Positions 40,608 to 52,990 of a stretch of DNA of 64,000 nucleotides are shown here, piece after piece. Positions within the stretch are counted from its first letter, which is position 1, and every line of letters begins with the position of its first letter. The position numbers were made by a program, and so were the translations under genes. The DNA comes from Brugia malayi (taxonomy: Eukaryota; Nematoda; Chromadorea; Rhabditida; Onchocercidae), in NCBI RefSeq assembly GCF_000002995.4, contig NW_025062476.1, positions 7,057,001 through 7,121,000 on the forward strand, in the 5' to 3' direction. Under the pieces are notes generated by a model. It made no database searches, had not been told where the DNA came from, and worked only from the letters and a program-made list of their open reading frames with translations.

Positions 40608-43600
40608 TTTCCAATATTCTGAATGATAAATAACTGGAAAAATTACAAAAGCCTGAAATAATATTAGTTTCAATTTTCCTTTTCTTTTTTAGCTTAATGG
40701 ATGAACAAGTAAACGATATAAAAAAATATCATAATGGTAAAATTGGACAAGACAAAAAAGTAAGTATTTCTTCGATACAATCATGATATTTCTAAGTGAT
40801 TTTATAAATATTTACAAATGTTGAAAATACATAAGTGATTTTTATAAATATTCACTTCTAATGTATCGTTTTAACTTTGATGCATAATATGTAAGGAAAC
40901 AGTGATATGATCATCAAGTGTAATTTGGTACTATTATTACAAATTTATTACAAATTAAAAACAATTTCAATGAATTATGATAACATTACAGTTATATAAG
41001 AAAAATAAAAATGATATATTCTGTATGTCAAAATGAAGTATTGTATTCTTAGAAAATTACCATTAAGTAACTTCAAATAATTAATAAGAAAATGCTTGAG
41101 CTAATGAGCTATTTAGAATAATTAGGGATATAATAAAACAGAAGCTAATCTGTAATTCAGTATTTATAAGAAAAGAAAATAGAAAGAATTAATAATTTAA
41201 ATTATGCATAACAATGTTTGGATATCATGATCCACCACAGATTTGCATGGATCTGGCGAATAATAATGATTCGCTGGGAAGTTTACATTAGCTAGAATAT
41301 GGTACGTTTTAGATACAAATAATCAAATCATGTAAGTTAAAAAGCCATAAGTTTGATAAACTTCAAATTCTATAAATTGGCTAAGTTCAACGAATATAGT
41401 AAAATATACAACAGTATATCAACCTTTTCTTCATATTTAATTAATAGTGTTCAAAATTTATTGAAAACCAACTTCTGTTATATCAAATACACTTCGAATT
41501 TTAACCATTTCTAAGCATTATAAAATTGAAATTTTCTCATACCTAAATTTTACAGCATTTTAAAATATCAAATTTTTTAAAATTCATTCTCTTTTATTTC
41601 CTCTTTTTTCCAACATAAAACTACTATCTAAAAAGGAGCAAAACAAACATAATTATAAACAATATGAGAAATAGAAAAGAAAAAAGAAAGATAAACAATG
41701 TTCTTTCTTTTTTTCTTATAATTAATTTTCCTTTTAAATTTATTTCTGTACTTTTTTTCTGTTTAATTCAATGAAGGAGTAGAATGGAATACTTATATTA
41801 GTAAGTAATTCAAAAAAGTGACAAATTATCAGTAAAGGTATTTAGTGTTTCAATCTAATTGTTCAATTTAATTTAATGTATCAGTTGGTAATTTTGCATC
41901 GAATCAGTTTTTTTTTTTTTTTTTTTTTTGCTTTTTTGTTATTCAGAAATAACTTAAGCATATTTGCATTATGAGTAAAACATTCATTTTTATCAAGTTA
42001 GGCTTCATTTCTGAGGATATTATCCATATGCTTATGATTAGTTAGGTTTGCTTATTATGTTATTATTGATCATATTTAGTTTGTGATCAATGAAATCTTT
42101 TAAAAGTTATTGATTTACTAATTAAGACTTCTATACGACAGTTTATCACTGATCATATCCATTTCATCCTCGCGTTATGAACATTTGATCCAATCTGACT
42201 GCATCCTAATAAACAAAACGACAATGTAAAACAATCACTGAATCTATTATGATAATAAAAACAGAATTATTGGAAACTGAAACAACTTCTGCAAATTTGG
42301 TCATAAAAAAAAAAAAAAAAAAAAAAGAAAACACTATAAATGGCTACAATGTCATGCTAATTGTGGAAAAAAAGTTAATAGCATGTGGAAGGATTATTGA
42401 AATGATAGCACAGAGTGATAAGAAATATTGTAAATGATGGCAGAATTAAGGATTGGAAAGAAGTAATAAGGGAATTCGGCAAAATTTAAATCTTCTTGTC
42501 GCAAAATAAACTACCTGCTAATTCGTGATACTTCCATTTTAAAAATAGCAAAAGTTGAAATTAAACTAACACAGAGATTAAATTTAACGAGTGGCATACG
42601 ATACATTCGGATGAAATTTTTTGTTTCATTGCTGATTTTTAGATTTAAATTGCTTAATTTTTTTTGAAATTTTCATCTATGAATAGTATTAGAGTATATT
42701 ATGAAAAAAAGCACTAATCATATTCTTTCTTATTTTCCTCTTCACAATGGCAATTTTTGATATTTTTAAATTATATTATCATTGCTCTTATCAATTGTTA
42801 TTATTTTAACAAATACTACTAATCCCTTGCTGTTATCAATTAGTACTTCACTACTGCTAACTATAACTTAGTTAATTTAGCTTATTAAAAGCTAAAAAAG
42901 CGTAATCTTTGATCAAGACTTCTCATTACTAATTTAGTTCATTTATCACCAACGATCTTATCTTCATTAATTATCACCGATGATCTTACCTTCATATGCA
43001 AATTAGTACAATAATATGCTTTTTAATTTGGACAAAAATTGACTTATCAAAAATGAATTTTGGGTAAAAAAACTTTTCAAAACAACTGAAAATTTTTAAA
43101 TCAAAAAATGAGCAAAAAATGGTAATTATAATTATACCAACAAACAAATAAACTTCCGCGCAGCAATTACTCCTTAGCTCCTTAATTTCCAATTTTTACA
43201 AAAAATAATTTATAAAAAAAAAACAGTGAAAATGGGACATTAAAGGGAAGAAATTTGTTAGAAAAATCAGAAATGATAAATGTATGAAAAGAAAAGGAAA
43301 GAAAAATTGTTGGCATTTTAAATCATTCTTTTGTTGAATACTTTTTGTTTTAAATCATCAACGAAATAATTGAATACCCGCATTAGTTTGAAATCTCCAG
43401 TTAAAATTTCGAAAAGCTAAGAAAGATGAAGCTAAAAATGACAGAATATTTTATAACATTTGAAATTGGCCCGTGCATTTGCGTAAGTTGCACTTAATTA
43501 AGTTTGAATTTGCAAATTTTTAGATTAAAACTTAAAACTTATTTTCTGTTTTATATAATATGCTATGCTTTAAGTTTATATTAACGAATAACTTTCTGAC

Positions 43601-44756
43601 TTTAAAAGTAACACCAAAATAAGTGCTAAATTTGAAAATTAGAAAACAAAAAAATTTTATTCCTTTGTCTTCTATATAGATGATGTAATGTAAGAAATAA
43701 ACAAGTAAACTTATCTAACATTCTACTTATATTATAAAAGTAAAGTAAATCTCAATCAGATAGAATAAAATACTTCCACGTCTCAGCATGTATACAAAGT
43801 TTCAAACGAATATGCATAGAAATATGTGCTGATATTTCCTTCCCGCCCACGAAATATATTAGTAAATACGGAAAAAACCTGCGTCATTTATTAGGAAAGG
43901 AAAAATTATTTTCATTCAGCATTCTATATTTTAAGATAAAATTTTTTTTTAATAATAAAATATGTTGACTAGCTAAGAAAGTATAGAAATAAACAAAACA
44001 ACTAGTCAAAAATTTTTATGATGCATTTGCTGTCTTTTCACAGTAATTTATACGAACTAAAGCGAATAAATACAAATAATTTAAAATAACTAAAATTGTA
44101 ACCGAAGCATTCATAACAAATGTACTTTATGACACTGTGACCTCCTTCAGATTTGATTATGAATCCATTTCAAATGATATGTGCCAGGTCAAACTTATAA
44201 ATCTGTGATCTCTCTTATGTTATTGATTGTGAACTAATCTTAAATTATGTTTGCTACGCTCTCATTTTTTCAGACAATTGAAAACAAATAAGTTCACAAT
44301 CAATACCACAAAAAAAAGAGGGAAACTTAAGTTCGAAAATGAACTAAAGCAAATGGGAATTTAAAAAAGTGTTTTTCGCAAAAACTATCATTCATAAGCA
44401 ACAAATTTAAAACTAAAACAAATGTAATACCAGATATGTCGGAAATGAAACAATGTGTTTGTATTTCTCAAAAAAAAAGAAAAAAAAAAAAATATATATA
44501 TATATAACACTCGTTTCATCAGGAAACGTTAAGTTCCATGAAATTTGAGATTATTTATCCGCTTCAGGAAAAAAGGAAAAAAGAATAATATTTGTTGATA
44601 ATGATAGATTTGCTGAGCATTGAACAGAACGGAGCAATTTAAGTTGCAAGATTTGATGAGTGTTTGATCGCTTTTATTTCAATGACATCAAAAAATGAGT
44701 TGGTAATTCGACAGTCAGTTACAAATACGTATATTACAAATAAATTCAAGTAGTAA
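40608..44756. other. Intergenic region with one copy of a 417-bp repeat
   Basis: No coding exon recognised. It contains T and A homopolymers (41910-41929, 42305-42325), a local duplication of AAGTGATTTTATAAATATT (about 40793/40832), the 417-bp repeat copy (42391-42807) and an (AT)n tract near 44490. Confidence 0.65.
42391..42807 (+). repeat. 417-bp direct repeat, copy 1
   Basis: Identical by eye over its whole length to 48226-48642, in the same orientation. It starts GGATTATTGAAATGATAGC and ends CAATTGTTATTATTTT. I see no terminal inverted repeats, target-site duplication or long ORF, so the class is unknown. Flanking similarity stops abruptly at both ends apart from faint resemblance downstream. 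Confidence 0.93.
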
Positions 44757-45684
44757 TCACGACTCATCATTAAAAACATCAATTGCAGGTTTTGCACGAC
44801 GACCACGTCCTTTCATTATTTTATTTCTAGCTTCTTCGAATCGTTCTTTTTCCTCTATTTTTTCTTGTTGCAACGAAAGGATCTCTTTAGCAGAAAGTGG
44901 AATAAGGCCTAAAGGACAATTGGATAAAAGAAATTTATAATTTATCGTGCTGAACACATCAATGCCAGTGATATTAACATTTTGTTGAATAAAACTTCAT
45001 TGGAGAAAATATGAAAAGAAGTACCTCATCATCTGAAGTGGAGAAATTCTAGGAACTAAAAACATATAAATAAATGTAACATCCTCAATTAATTAACCAC
45101 TTAAATCACTTGCTCACAATGAATTGTTAATACGACAAATAAATAGATCGCATTAAAAAATTTTAACAAGCCTGATAACTGCTCCTTTGTTTCGTCAATT
45201 TCACCTGCTAAAACGACATTTTCTCCACGAATCAGAAATACTCCACGCTCTATATCACCGTAATAATTGTCAACATGGATCCTTTCTAAAGTTTCATGCA
45301 ATACCAAATTCGCAAATTGATCAATTGTTCTGAAATAAATTAGTGACATACATTCTTATAGTTATTTCAAATTTAATTATATGAATTGATAAGTTATCAG
45401 CACAGAATGGAGCAGGAAAAAAATCCGTGTAAAAAATCCGTACACTAACTGAATTCTTATTGCTCTTTAAAGCTGTCAATAACAAACTTACGAAATCTAG
45501 TTAAATTTTACCAGAACTAATCTGGAAAGTGCAACACAAATGCTGTGTCTTGAAATGTGATTGGGACATAATACCTTAAGTAGCCAATTAATGTGCGCCC
45601 GTCACGCAAGACAACCAGAAGTTTTTTGTCGAGTTGTTCCAATAGACTTAAGGCACCGGGTAAATATGGATCCGGTAAATCCAT
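44757..45684 (-). CDS. lsm-1: LSm1, cytoplasmic mRNA-decay Sm-like protein
   Basis: Subunit of the LSm1-7 ring that binds deadenylated mRNA and promotes decapping in P bodies. Exons 45575-45684, 45172-45329 and 44757-44908 give 139 aa (human 133). The start MDLPDPYLPGALSLLEQLDK and the Sm1 motif LLVVLRDGRTLIGYLR are followed by the LSm1-specific TIDQFANLVLHETLERIHV, then Sm2 GVFLIRGENVVLAGEID, and a charged C-terminal helix ending GRGRRAKPAIDVFNDES. An in-frame TGA precedes the ATG directly, fixing the start, and a TTTTCAG acceptor 24 nt upstream is a likely trans-splice site. Intron 2 joins in frame only with a GC donor (45171-45170). NDUFA5 lies 410 bp upstream on the same strand. Confidence 0.94.
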
Positions 45685-46094
45685 TCAAGAAGTGTTTCAA
45701 ATTGCTGAAAACAAGCTTGGATTTTAAGAATGGAGCATACTCATTAATTTCTCCGTTTTTATGAAGAAATCTAAAGAATCAATACTGAAATAATTCCAAT
45801 AAGTAAAATCACCAAAAACTAATCGAAATACCAAGTGAAGTTAAACCTGATAATCTGAAAATGAAATCTCACTCCATAACTTCAGTTGTCAGAAACCCGA
45901 AAAATAGAAAAACCGAAAGATGGTTAAATATAGAAATAAAAATATAATAAGTTATTCTACACTGACATTTCAGGACTGAACAGAAAATACAAGTCGAAAT
46001 GATAATAATGCTTTATCTATACAATTTTTAAAAATACTACTCCATTTTATTTCAAATTAAGGAGAAAGCTTCAGAATCATAATAATTTCAAGGA
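45685..46094. other. Spacer between NDUFA5 and LSM1
   Basis: Contains the NDUFA5 3' UTR and the outron-like sequence ahead of the LSM1 trans-splice acceptor (TTGTTTTCAG ending about 45708 on the minus strand). No separate promoter is recognisable. Confidence 0.5.
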
Positions 46095-47506
46095 TTATAC
46101 AACAGGCCAATTCCACTGGCCTTCAGGAGCCATCTCCACCAGAGGTTCCCAGGCTTGACTTTTCAAAATTTCCTTTGCTGCTAATATTTCATATTTTGCC
46201 TGCAAACAAAAATCATTTCTTGCAAATAATTTTAAATTAGTACAAAAAGGATTTTCTATAGTTCATTAAATACATCTTAATTGCACAGGCATTTGGCTGA
46301 GCAAGTAATTTTCTTTTATTGTTAGTGTTTTTCAGCCTTTTTAATGTATTTAGTTGGCATTTTGAGCTTTCATAAATGAACAATTCTATTTGGAATCAAA
46401 ATAGAGTCTATTTCCACCTCATAAATAAGAATATATAAAAAATACCTGTAAGATAACTTCTTCAATCTGTCCCATACCAATTTTTTCTTCCAGCTTGACA
46501 ATATCTGGTTCCTGGAATAGAATCATATGACAAATCACAGGAACTGCTGGAAGTTGTTTGCAAGTATTTTGGTGATTTATCATATGATCGAATCATTTAA
46601 ACGTTTACGTACTAACCTCTTGCACCAGTGCTATCCTCTTCTTCACAAGCTGTTCAGTATATTTCCGGTATGAGGAATGTGAAGGCATTTGTTCTAGTAC
46701 TTTCATTAATCGTCCATATTCTTTCAGCAAGTTTTGATGTGCATACTCATCAACAAACAAGCCAGTTAATCCCGTTGTCTGTAACAACAAATCGTGAAAA
46801 GCAATAACAAGAGGATTATTTTCAAAGTAAAATAAAGCAAAAAGCAGAAACAAAGAAAAAAAAAGGGAAAAAAAAAAACTCTTCCAAGACCAAGCAACAA
46901 ACAACTATAAGAAATCAGAACATCAAATTTGGTAACTCGCAAAAGATACCGCCTGATATTTATCACAATATTGCACTATCGCTGATAATGAATATATCGT
47001 ACTACTCGTTAAAAACAATGTATTGGCACTAGTTTGCTAATAATTTTCCTGTTTCCGTAATTTGAATTCAAAATTTATTTCATTAAGTCATATCTTATGT
47101 AAAGTGCGAAATAAAAACAATATTAAAGCTTTTCTACATATTACAAAAGAATGGAAGCTGTTATTAGTATGAATTGTACTTCTTTCATATTTCTATCCAC
47201 CAATGTTTAAACAACATTTTTAGCTTAAGAAAACTAGCTAATATTTGAAATCGGAAATAGAAAACAGGGACTAAATGCAGGATGAATTGAAAGAACAACA
47301 GTGATTACAGAGTGCAGCAAAGTTTCTTGATCATCCTTGTCCTTTCAGTTCATTTCCATTCTAAAGCATACCTGTTTATGAAAACTTGGTGATGGAGGCT
47401 TTTTGGGCTTAAATGTTTTTATATACGGATTATCATACATTGTTCGTATTGCATTATGCAGAATACGCTGAGATATACGGTGCAAACTGTTTGAACCGGG
47501 TAACAT
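46095..47506 (-). CDS. NADH dehydrogenase complex I subunit NDUFA5 (B13)
   Basis: Accessory subunit of the complex I peripheral arm on the matrix face of the inner mitochondrial membrane. Exons 47372-47506, 46617-46778, 46446-46511 and 46095-46199 give 155 aa. Family features: TTGLTGLFVDEYAHQNLL, SSYRKYTEQLVKKRIALVQ, EPDIVKLEEKIGMGQIEEVI, and a C-terminus WEPLVEMAPEGQWNWPVV. The N-terminus is about 40 residues longer than the 116-aa mammalian protein and is rich in Arg, Ser and His (SLHRISQRILHNAIRTMYD), which fits a mitochondrial targeting sequence, an inference. The ATG follows a GTTTCAG acceptor by 6 nt, indicating trans-splicing. It is followed on the same strand by LSM1. Confidence 0.94.
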
Positions 47507-49468
47507 TTGCAATCTGAAACAAACTGAAGAAAAAAGTTTTGTGATTTATGACCTGAAACGGAAAAAAGATTACATTAATATTTGTGACCCCTGTGATTTG
47601 GGTTAAAATCTCGAATTAGAAAACAAAAGATATTGTTCAAATTCGAGGACCGATAATATTTAAGACTAAGGTCAGCTTTACTTGCAGGAAAGTGTAAAAG
47701 TGAAGTAACCAACTCCAACTGTTTCTTTATTCTCTGTAATTCTTACCTTTTCTAACCTTAAAATTAGAACAGCTTTCCAAATTAAATCGAAATTACTGAT
47801 TCTACGCTTTATAAAACCAGCCAAAAAGATAAAAAAAAAAATTTATTGCAAAAAAAGGATCAAATATCGGTCAAAACTTTTCCATAAGAAATACCATTCA
47901 AAACTGCAGACAGATATCAACAGTCAAAGAAAAAAAAAACGAGATACATATCGCGTCGAATCGAAAGTGGATAAAAAAGGCATATAAGATATCATTTATT
48001 CTATCATAAATACGAAATAAACGATGAAAGCTGTTTCTGAAAAATATGAGAAAATGATGAAATTAAATAAAATACAATTTCCTTTCATTTACAGTTTTTC
48101 AATTTTTTTTTTCATTCCAGTAGAAAGAAAAAAAGGAGAGAAAAAGATTGGAAATGACATAAACTGCCAAAGTTTAAGTTAAAGAAAAAAGGCAGTAATA
48201 ATGGTATTAAGAATAATATACAAAGGGATTATTGAAATGATAGCACAGAGTGATAAGAAATATTGTAAATGATGGCAGAATTAAGGATTGGAAAGAAGTA
48301 ATAAGGGAATTCGGCAAAATTTAAATCTTCTTGTCGCAAAATAAACTACCTGCTAATTCGTGATACTTCCATTTTAAAAATAGCAAAAGTTGAAATTAAA
48401 CTAACACAGAGATTAAATTTAACGAGTGGCATACGATACATTCGGATGAAATTTTTTGTTTCATTGCTGATTTTTAGATTTAAATTGCTTAATTTTTTTT
48501 GAAATTTTCATCTATGAATAGTATTAGAGTATATTATGAAAAAAAGCACTAATCATATTCTTTCTTATTTTCCTCTTCACAATGGCAATTTTTGATATTT
48601 TTAAATTATATTATCATTGCTCTTATCAATTGTTATTATTTTCACTGACATTACTATTTCTTTCGTTTTTTTCTATAATTAGTACTAATAATTTTGCCAC
48701 AATTATTATTATTGGTGTTGTTTTTACTATTATCATTGCTAATTATTTTTATCAGCATTATTTGACAAGAGTATGTTTAATTATTTATTATTGTTTACTA
48801 ATAATTTAAAATTTTATAATGATAGTGATAAAATTGTGATTGCTAATCACCTAAACATTGTTTGTAATGAAATAACATTGGGATACACGTTTAGATTTAT
48901 TTGATAACTATACAATTAGCACTTAATTATATTCCGTTATTTAACAGTTATTTATGATAAGTGTTTGTCACTATTAAGCATACTTGATAGAAGTTACAAA
49001 AGTTATATAATTTTATGGATTTTTGACAAATCGATTGCAACTCTATTCATTGAATTGATTTTTTTTCTAATTTTATTATTCCAGTACCTTGAAATGCATG
49101 TTAGTAACAATTAAAATTAGCATTTTTATAAATTACTTTACAATTTTAATTGCGTAAATTATTTATTATTTTCATTTTACTATTTTCTATTCAATATTGT
49201 CAATTAACTAGTTCCATAATTTATCACAATATTGGAATGTAAATTTGTGCAAATTACTGATGACAATTTCATTTTTACAGTTTAAAATTAAATTTTAATC
49301 AAAAAATTCTGTAATATTTAAGAGATTGAAATTTGACTTATTTCAAATATCAAATATCAATTAATACTCATTTCCTTTCTAATTTCATCCTTTAATGTAA
49401 TTCAACGGTTATTTTTCTTTAATTAAATTTATCATATTATCTTGTTAAAAATCATAGATCATACATAC
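47507..49468. other. Intergenic region with second copy of the 417-bp repeat
   Basis: No confident coding exon. The left part is the upstream region of NDUFA5. The middle holds the repeat copy (48226-48642), from which a forward ORF at 48582 arises by chance. The right part should contain the final exon(s) of the FN1-domain gene, which I could not fix. Confidence 0.55.
48226..48642 (+). repeat. 417-bp direct repeat, copy 2
   Basis: Same sequence, length and orientation as 42391-42807, 5.8 kb away. The two copies flank the LSM1-NDUFA5 gene pair. After the end of identity the copies share only scattered motifs such as AATTAGTACT. Confidence 0.93.
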
Positions 49469-51221
49469 CTTTTTATCATCTTATCATTACTCATATCTGT
49501 TTGTCGTTTAATTTTTCTCCTAATCTGTAATATAAAAAATGGAATATTATTCAGTATTTTACATTTTCTTTATCCAATAAGCTATTGATAAGAATATCAT
49601 GTAGAAGAAAGAAATATCAATGATATCAAAGATTTATGATTTTCATTTTGTATTGAAATTCCAGAAGAAATAATCGGAAATTTTTGCTCATTTATAATAC
49701 AATTAAAATAAACCTTTGCTGTAGATATTAAATTTAGCGGATATGAATTAATAACTTCAATACGATTTAATGGTATTGTTGTTCCATATGAATTAACAAT
49801 CTTCCAGTCTTGCGATAAATTAGCCACCTATAAATATATTATGATTATGAATATTATGATCTCCAAGAAATTGCAAATTCCATTTTATTACTCCAACTTT
49901 TTTTTTTTTTTAGAAGATTTTTTTCTAATGCTTAAAAAGTTTTCAGACGATTACATAAATTGTTAAAGTAATTACCGATGGATAATTACCAGTTTGATTG
50001 ATACGGTCAAATAAAGCAACTATTGCTATTTTTGATGAATTCTAAAATATAAAATTTACAAAAAATGTTTAATTTAATCAAAAAATTATTTCGTTCTTCT
50101 TTTAATTCCCTACTGATTTGTTTTTTATCAATGTAAAATGTCGAATCTAAAAAAAATGGAAAAAGGGAAAAAAAAACTTCTAAAAAAAAGAATTTTGAAT
50201 TTTGAAAGAATTCACTTTAGAAAGCAAACGAAAAAAGTTTTATTTAAAACAAAAAACGAAATTTGGTAAATGTTGCAGATTTTATTGCAACTCTAAAATT
50301 AATAAAATAATTTATAGTACTTCTTCAAATGAACCACATAATGGTTGTCCTGGCATGTCACATAGAGATTCTCGATAATATATTTTGGAATTCTCTTCAA
50401 AGCATTGATGAACGATGAAATCATCAATATATGTTTCACTAATAATCATTGGTCGACCTTTTCTTGTACGACAACCTCAAAAAAAAGAAAAAATAAATAA
50501 ATTTTCTTAACAAAGTTAACTTTGTTAAACAGGAAAATAATTCAAGTAATATTGTTATTTGAAATTTTTCTTGAAATTTAATTTTTAGCGCTTTTAATTA
50601 GCCATTTAAAGTCATAATGATGCTATATGCAGAAAAATAAAGAAAGCAAGGTTATTACCTAATCTTTTTAATCTGTTTTTTTCTCCATCATATTACATTT
50701 TCTTTTTCTTTGGCCACAAATAAATTTAATGTATTTAAAACGCATTTTTTTAATGTTAATTTTTCTATTTTTATTTGATTTTTTTAGGAATATTCCGAAA
50801 AAATTTTTTCTTGATGAAAATTTATTTAATTATTTCTATGATTATAAACAAAGTAGAAATATTACCAAGTATAGTGTAAGCACCAAACTTCATACATTTA
50901 TACAAAAGATGTCCTGTATACCAAGTTTCACCCTAAAATTGAAAAGAACTAGAAGTAAATATTAATGGAATTTTGTAAAAAAATTTTAAATTTGTAAAAA
51001 GAAATTATCAGTTTATGTAATTTTTAATCTCATTCCTACTTCTTTATATGTTTTCCCATTTTGTTGGCAATGAACTGTTAAATCATTTCATTTGCTCGAA
51101 GAATAATCGTTGGTGTACCGCGGGAAAGAGCTAACCAAGCAGTTATATTTGTTGATAGATTCGCTAAACTAGCATATTCTATGCTAAGTAATATTATTGC
51201 GGGAATATGTATTCGTAGCAT
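49469..51221 (-). CDS. Secreted protein with MIG-18-like fibronectin type I domain, 3' end unresolved
   Basis: Probably an extracellular-matrix or basement-membrane protein. Exons 51119-51221, 51040-51074, 50866-50932, 50321-50475, 49976-50041, 49714-49827 and 49469-49524 join with agreeing phases (about 198 residues). A hydrophobic start MLRIHIPAIILLSIEYASLA looks like a signal peptide. The cysteine-rich unit follows as CQQNGKTYKE-GETW, YKCMKFGAYTILGC and a second half-repeat ending SLC, the pattern I associate with the nematode MIG-18-like FN1 domain. The rest (FDRINQTGNYPS, DWKIVNSYGTTIPLNRIE) is unrecognised, and exon 7 is strongly basic (RRKIKRQ). The exon at 49469 ends in phase 2 before GTATGT, so at least one more exon lies to the left; AG sites near 49388-49375 are weak candidates. 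An acceptor lies 1 nt before the ATG. Domain call is moderate; the exon model is good. Confidence 0.68.
50507..50528. other. Perfect 22-bp palindrome in intron
   Basis: TTAACAAAGTTAACTTTGTTAA, centred on GTT|AAC, in the intron between FN1-gene exons 3 and 4. Fully symmetric with no mismatches. Confidence 0.6.
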
Positions 51222-52990
51222 GCTGCAGTTTAAATGTGAAATTTTACAGAAGTAAAAGTTACAGCTAAAATTTAATTAATTTGAGCAATTTAGAACGATG
51301 CTTGAAAAATTCGCATAAATTGCGGCAATATGTTTTTGCATTAAAATTATTTCAATTCATTAGAAATTATCGGTTGCAAAGTTCTTGCAAAGGATCTAAC
51401 ATAAAATTAAAAAAAAAAAAAATAAAATAAAATAACTATAAAACCTAACGATTATTAGTGGTCTTTTTGACTTTCAGATATAAATTCTACAGTATTATCA
51501 ACCTAAAAATAATTTCATAGAACTTGTCTCGTCTAAATAAAAATTTCAGCAATAATTTAATCAAGTTTATAGCATGAAATTTTTCGAAATTTCAGCAAAA
51601 CTAAAAAAACAAAATATCTAAATTGGCCAAAAGTTGGCTCTTTTTAATTTTTAGAACTTGTTTACGCAAGAACTTGAAGAAATTTAAACCAATTTATTAT
51701 AACATAATTCCTAAAATTGAAATTAGAAATGAAAAGATGAAAAGTGAGCTAAAGACAAAAAAATTCGTTTTGTAAATATGTTCTTTGGGGCAACTTTTTT
51801 TTTTTCTTTTTTCACAGAGTATCCTGTTTTGATTTACTTTCATTTAAATATGAATCATAAAATTAGGAAATTAGTGAGAACATCATTCTGAAATGCTTTT
51901 AACAAATTATTATGATTTCTCTTCTTTTTCATCAAAAAAAAAGTAAAAAAAGAGGAAAAAAAAAGCAGTTTTACAGAAATATTTAAATGAATAAAAAATA
52001 CTATTTCATTAAACGATATGATTTGTTTAAATTAAATTTAAAAAACTAAGTGAATCTGAATTTAAATTCTAAAATAATTATAGCAAGCCAATGCAAAATT
52101 TCAATTGCAATATTAATGATAGAATATTACTAATATTCTAATTGAACTTTTGCATTGGAATATTATTAATCTGTAAAATAAAAATTTAACTTTTTAAATT
52201 TATATTTGCATAAAATTTATATGTAAAAATACAAGATATAATAAAAACTCATGATTAATTCTAATATAAAAAACCAAAAAATTATTGGTAGATCGATTAG
52301 AGAAAAACATATTGTCAGGAATTTCTTAATAAATTGACAGTATTAAAAAATGAGAAAAATTAAATTGAAATGAGTTAGAAGACAAAAAATAGTTTTAAGT
52401 TAAAAGTTTGTCTGAAATTTGATGTTGCAAATTTCAATACATTTACTTTCGAGTATGATAGTATTAGTTTCTTCATTTCTCTTTTTTGTTTTTTAAATTC
52501 TTTTTTTATTTTTTACTCGAATGTTTCAGTGTGAATTGCTGCTATTCTTCACTTCATTTTTTTTAATTTTTTTTTATTTCATATTTTTAAACTTCAAAAA
52601 CTGGTTCAGTTATTTTGATTAATGCTTCCGTAGTTTTGTTCCAAACAATGAAAGCAACAATAATACTGCAGCTCAGAATCAAATGTAATTAAATGAGATA
52701 ATTGATCAAATCTAGTAAAAATAAGTTGAAAATTTTTCATATGAGAATTTTTTTTTCTGATCTGCTCTTTATAAGAATTCAATTCATTTTAAGATGAAAA
52801 TAACATCTCATTAGTATACAATACGTAGGAAAAAAAAAAAAAAAAACAGATAGACTGTGGTAGGAAATTTAATGATTAAACTTGCAAACAATACTTGTCA
52901 ATAACTTTTAAATTCCAGTTGTCAACAAACGAAACACTCTGAAAGACAAACATGTTGCATTGGTGGTAACTCAATTGTGAAGAAACCACC
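51222..52990. other. Divergent intergenic region
   Basis: Upstream of both the minus-strand FN1 gene and the plus-strand nucleotide-sugar transporter, so it should contain both promoters. I see only AT-rich sequence and homopolymers. A TTCCAG acceptor at 52914-52919 lies about 70 nt before the transporter ATG and may be its spliced-leader site. Confidence 0.55.

Noticed and set aside
48582..48809. Forward ORF of 75 aa in copy 2 of the 417-bp repeat
   Set aside because: It begins inside the repeat and runs through hydrophobic AT-rich sequence. Copy 1 does not preserve it beyond the repeat end.
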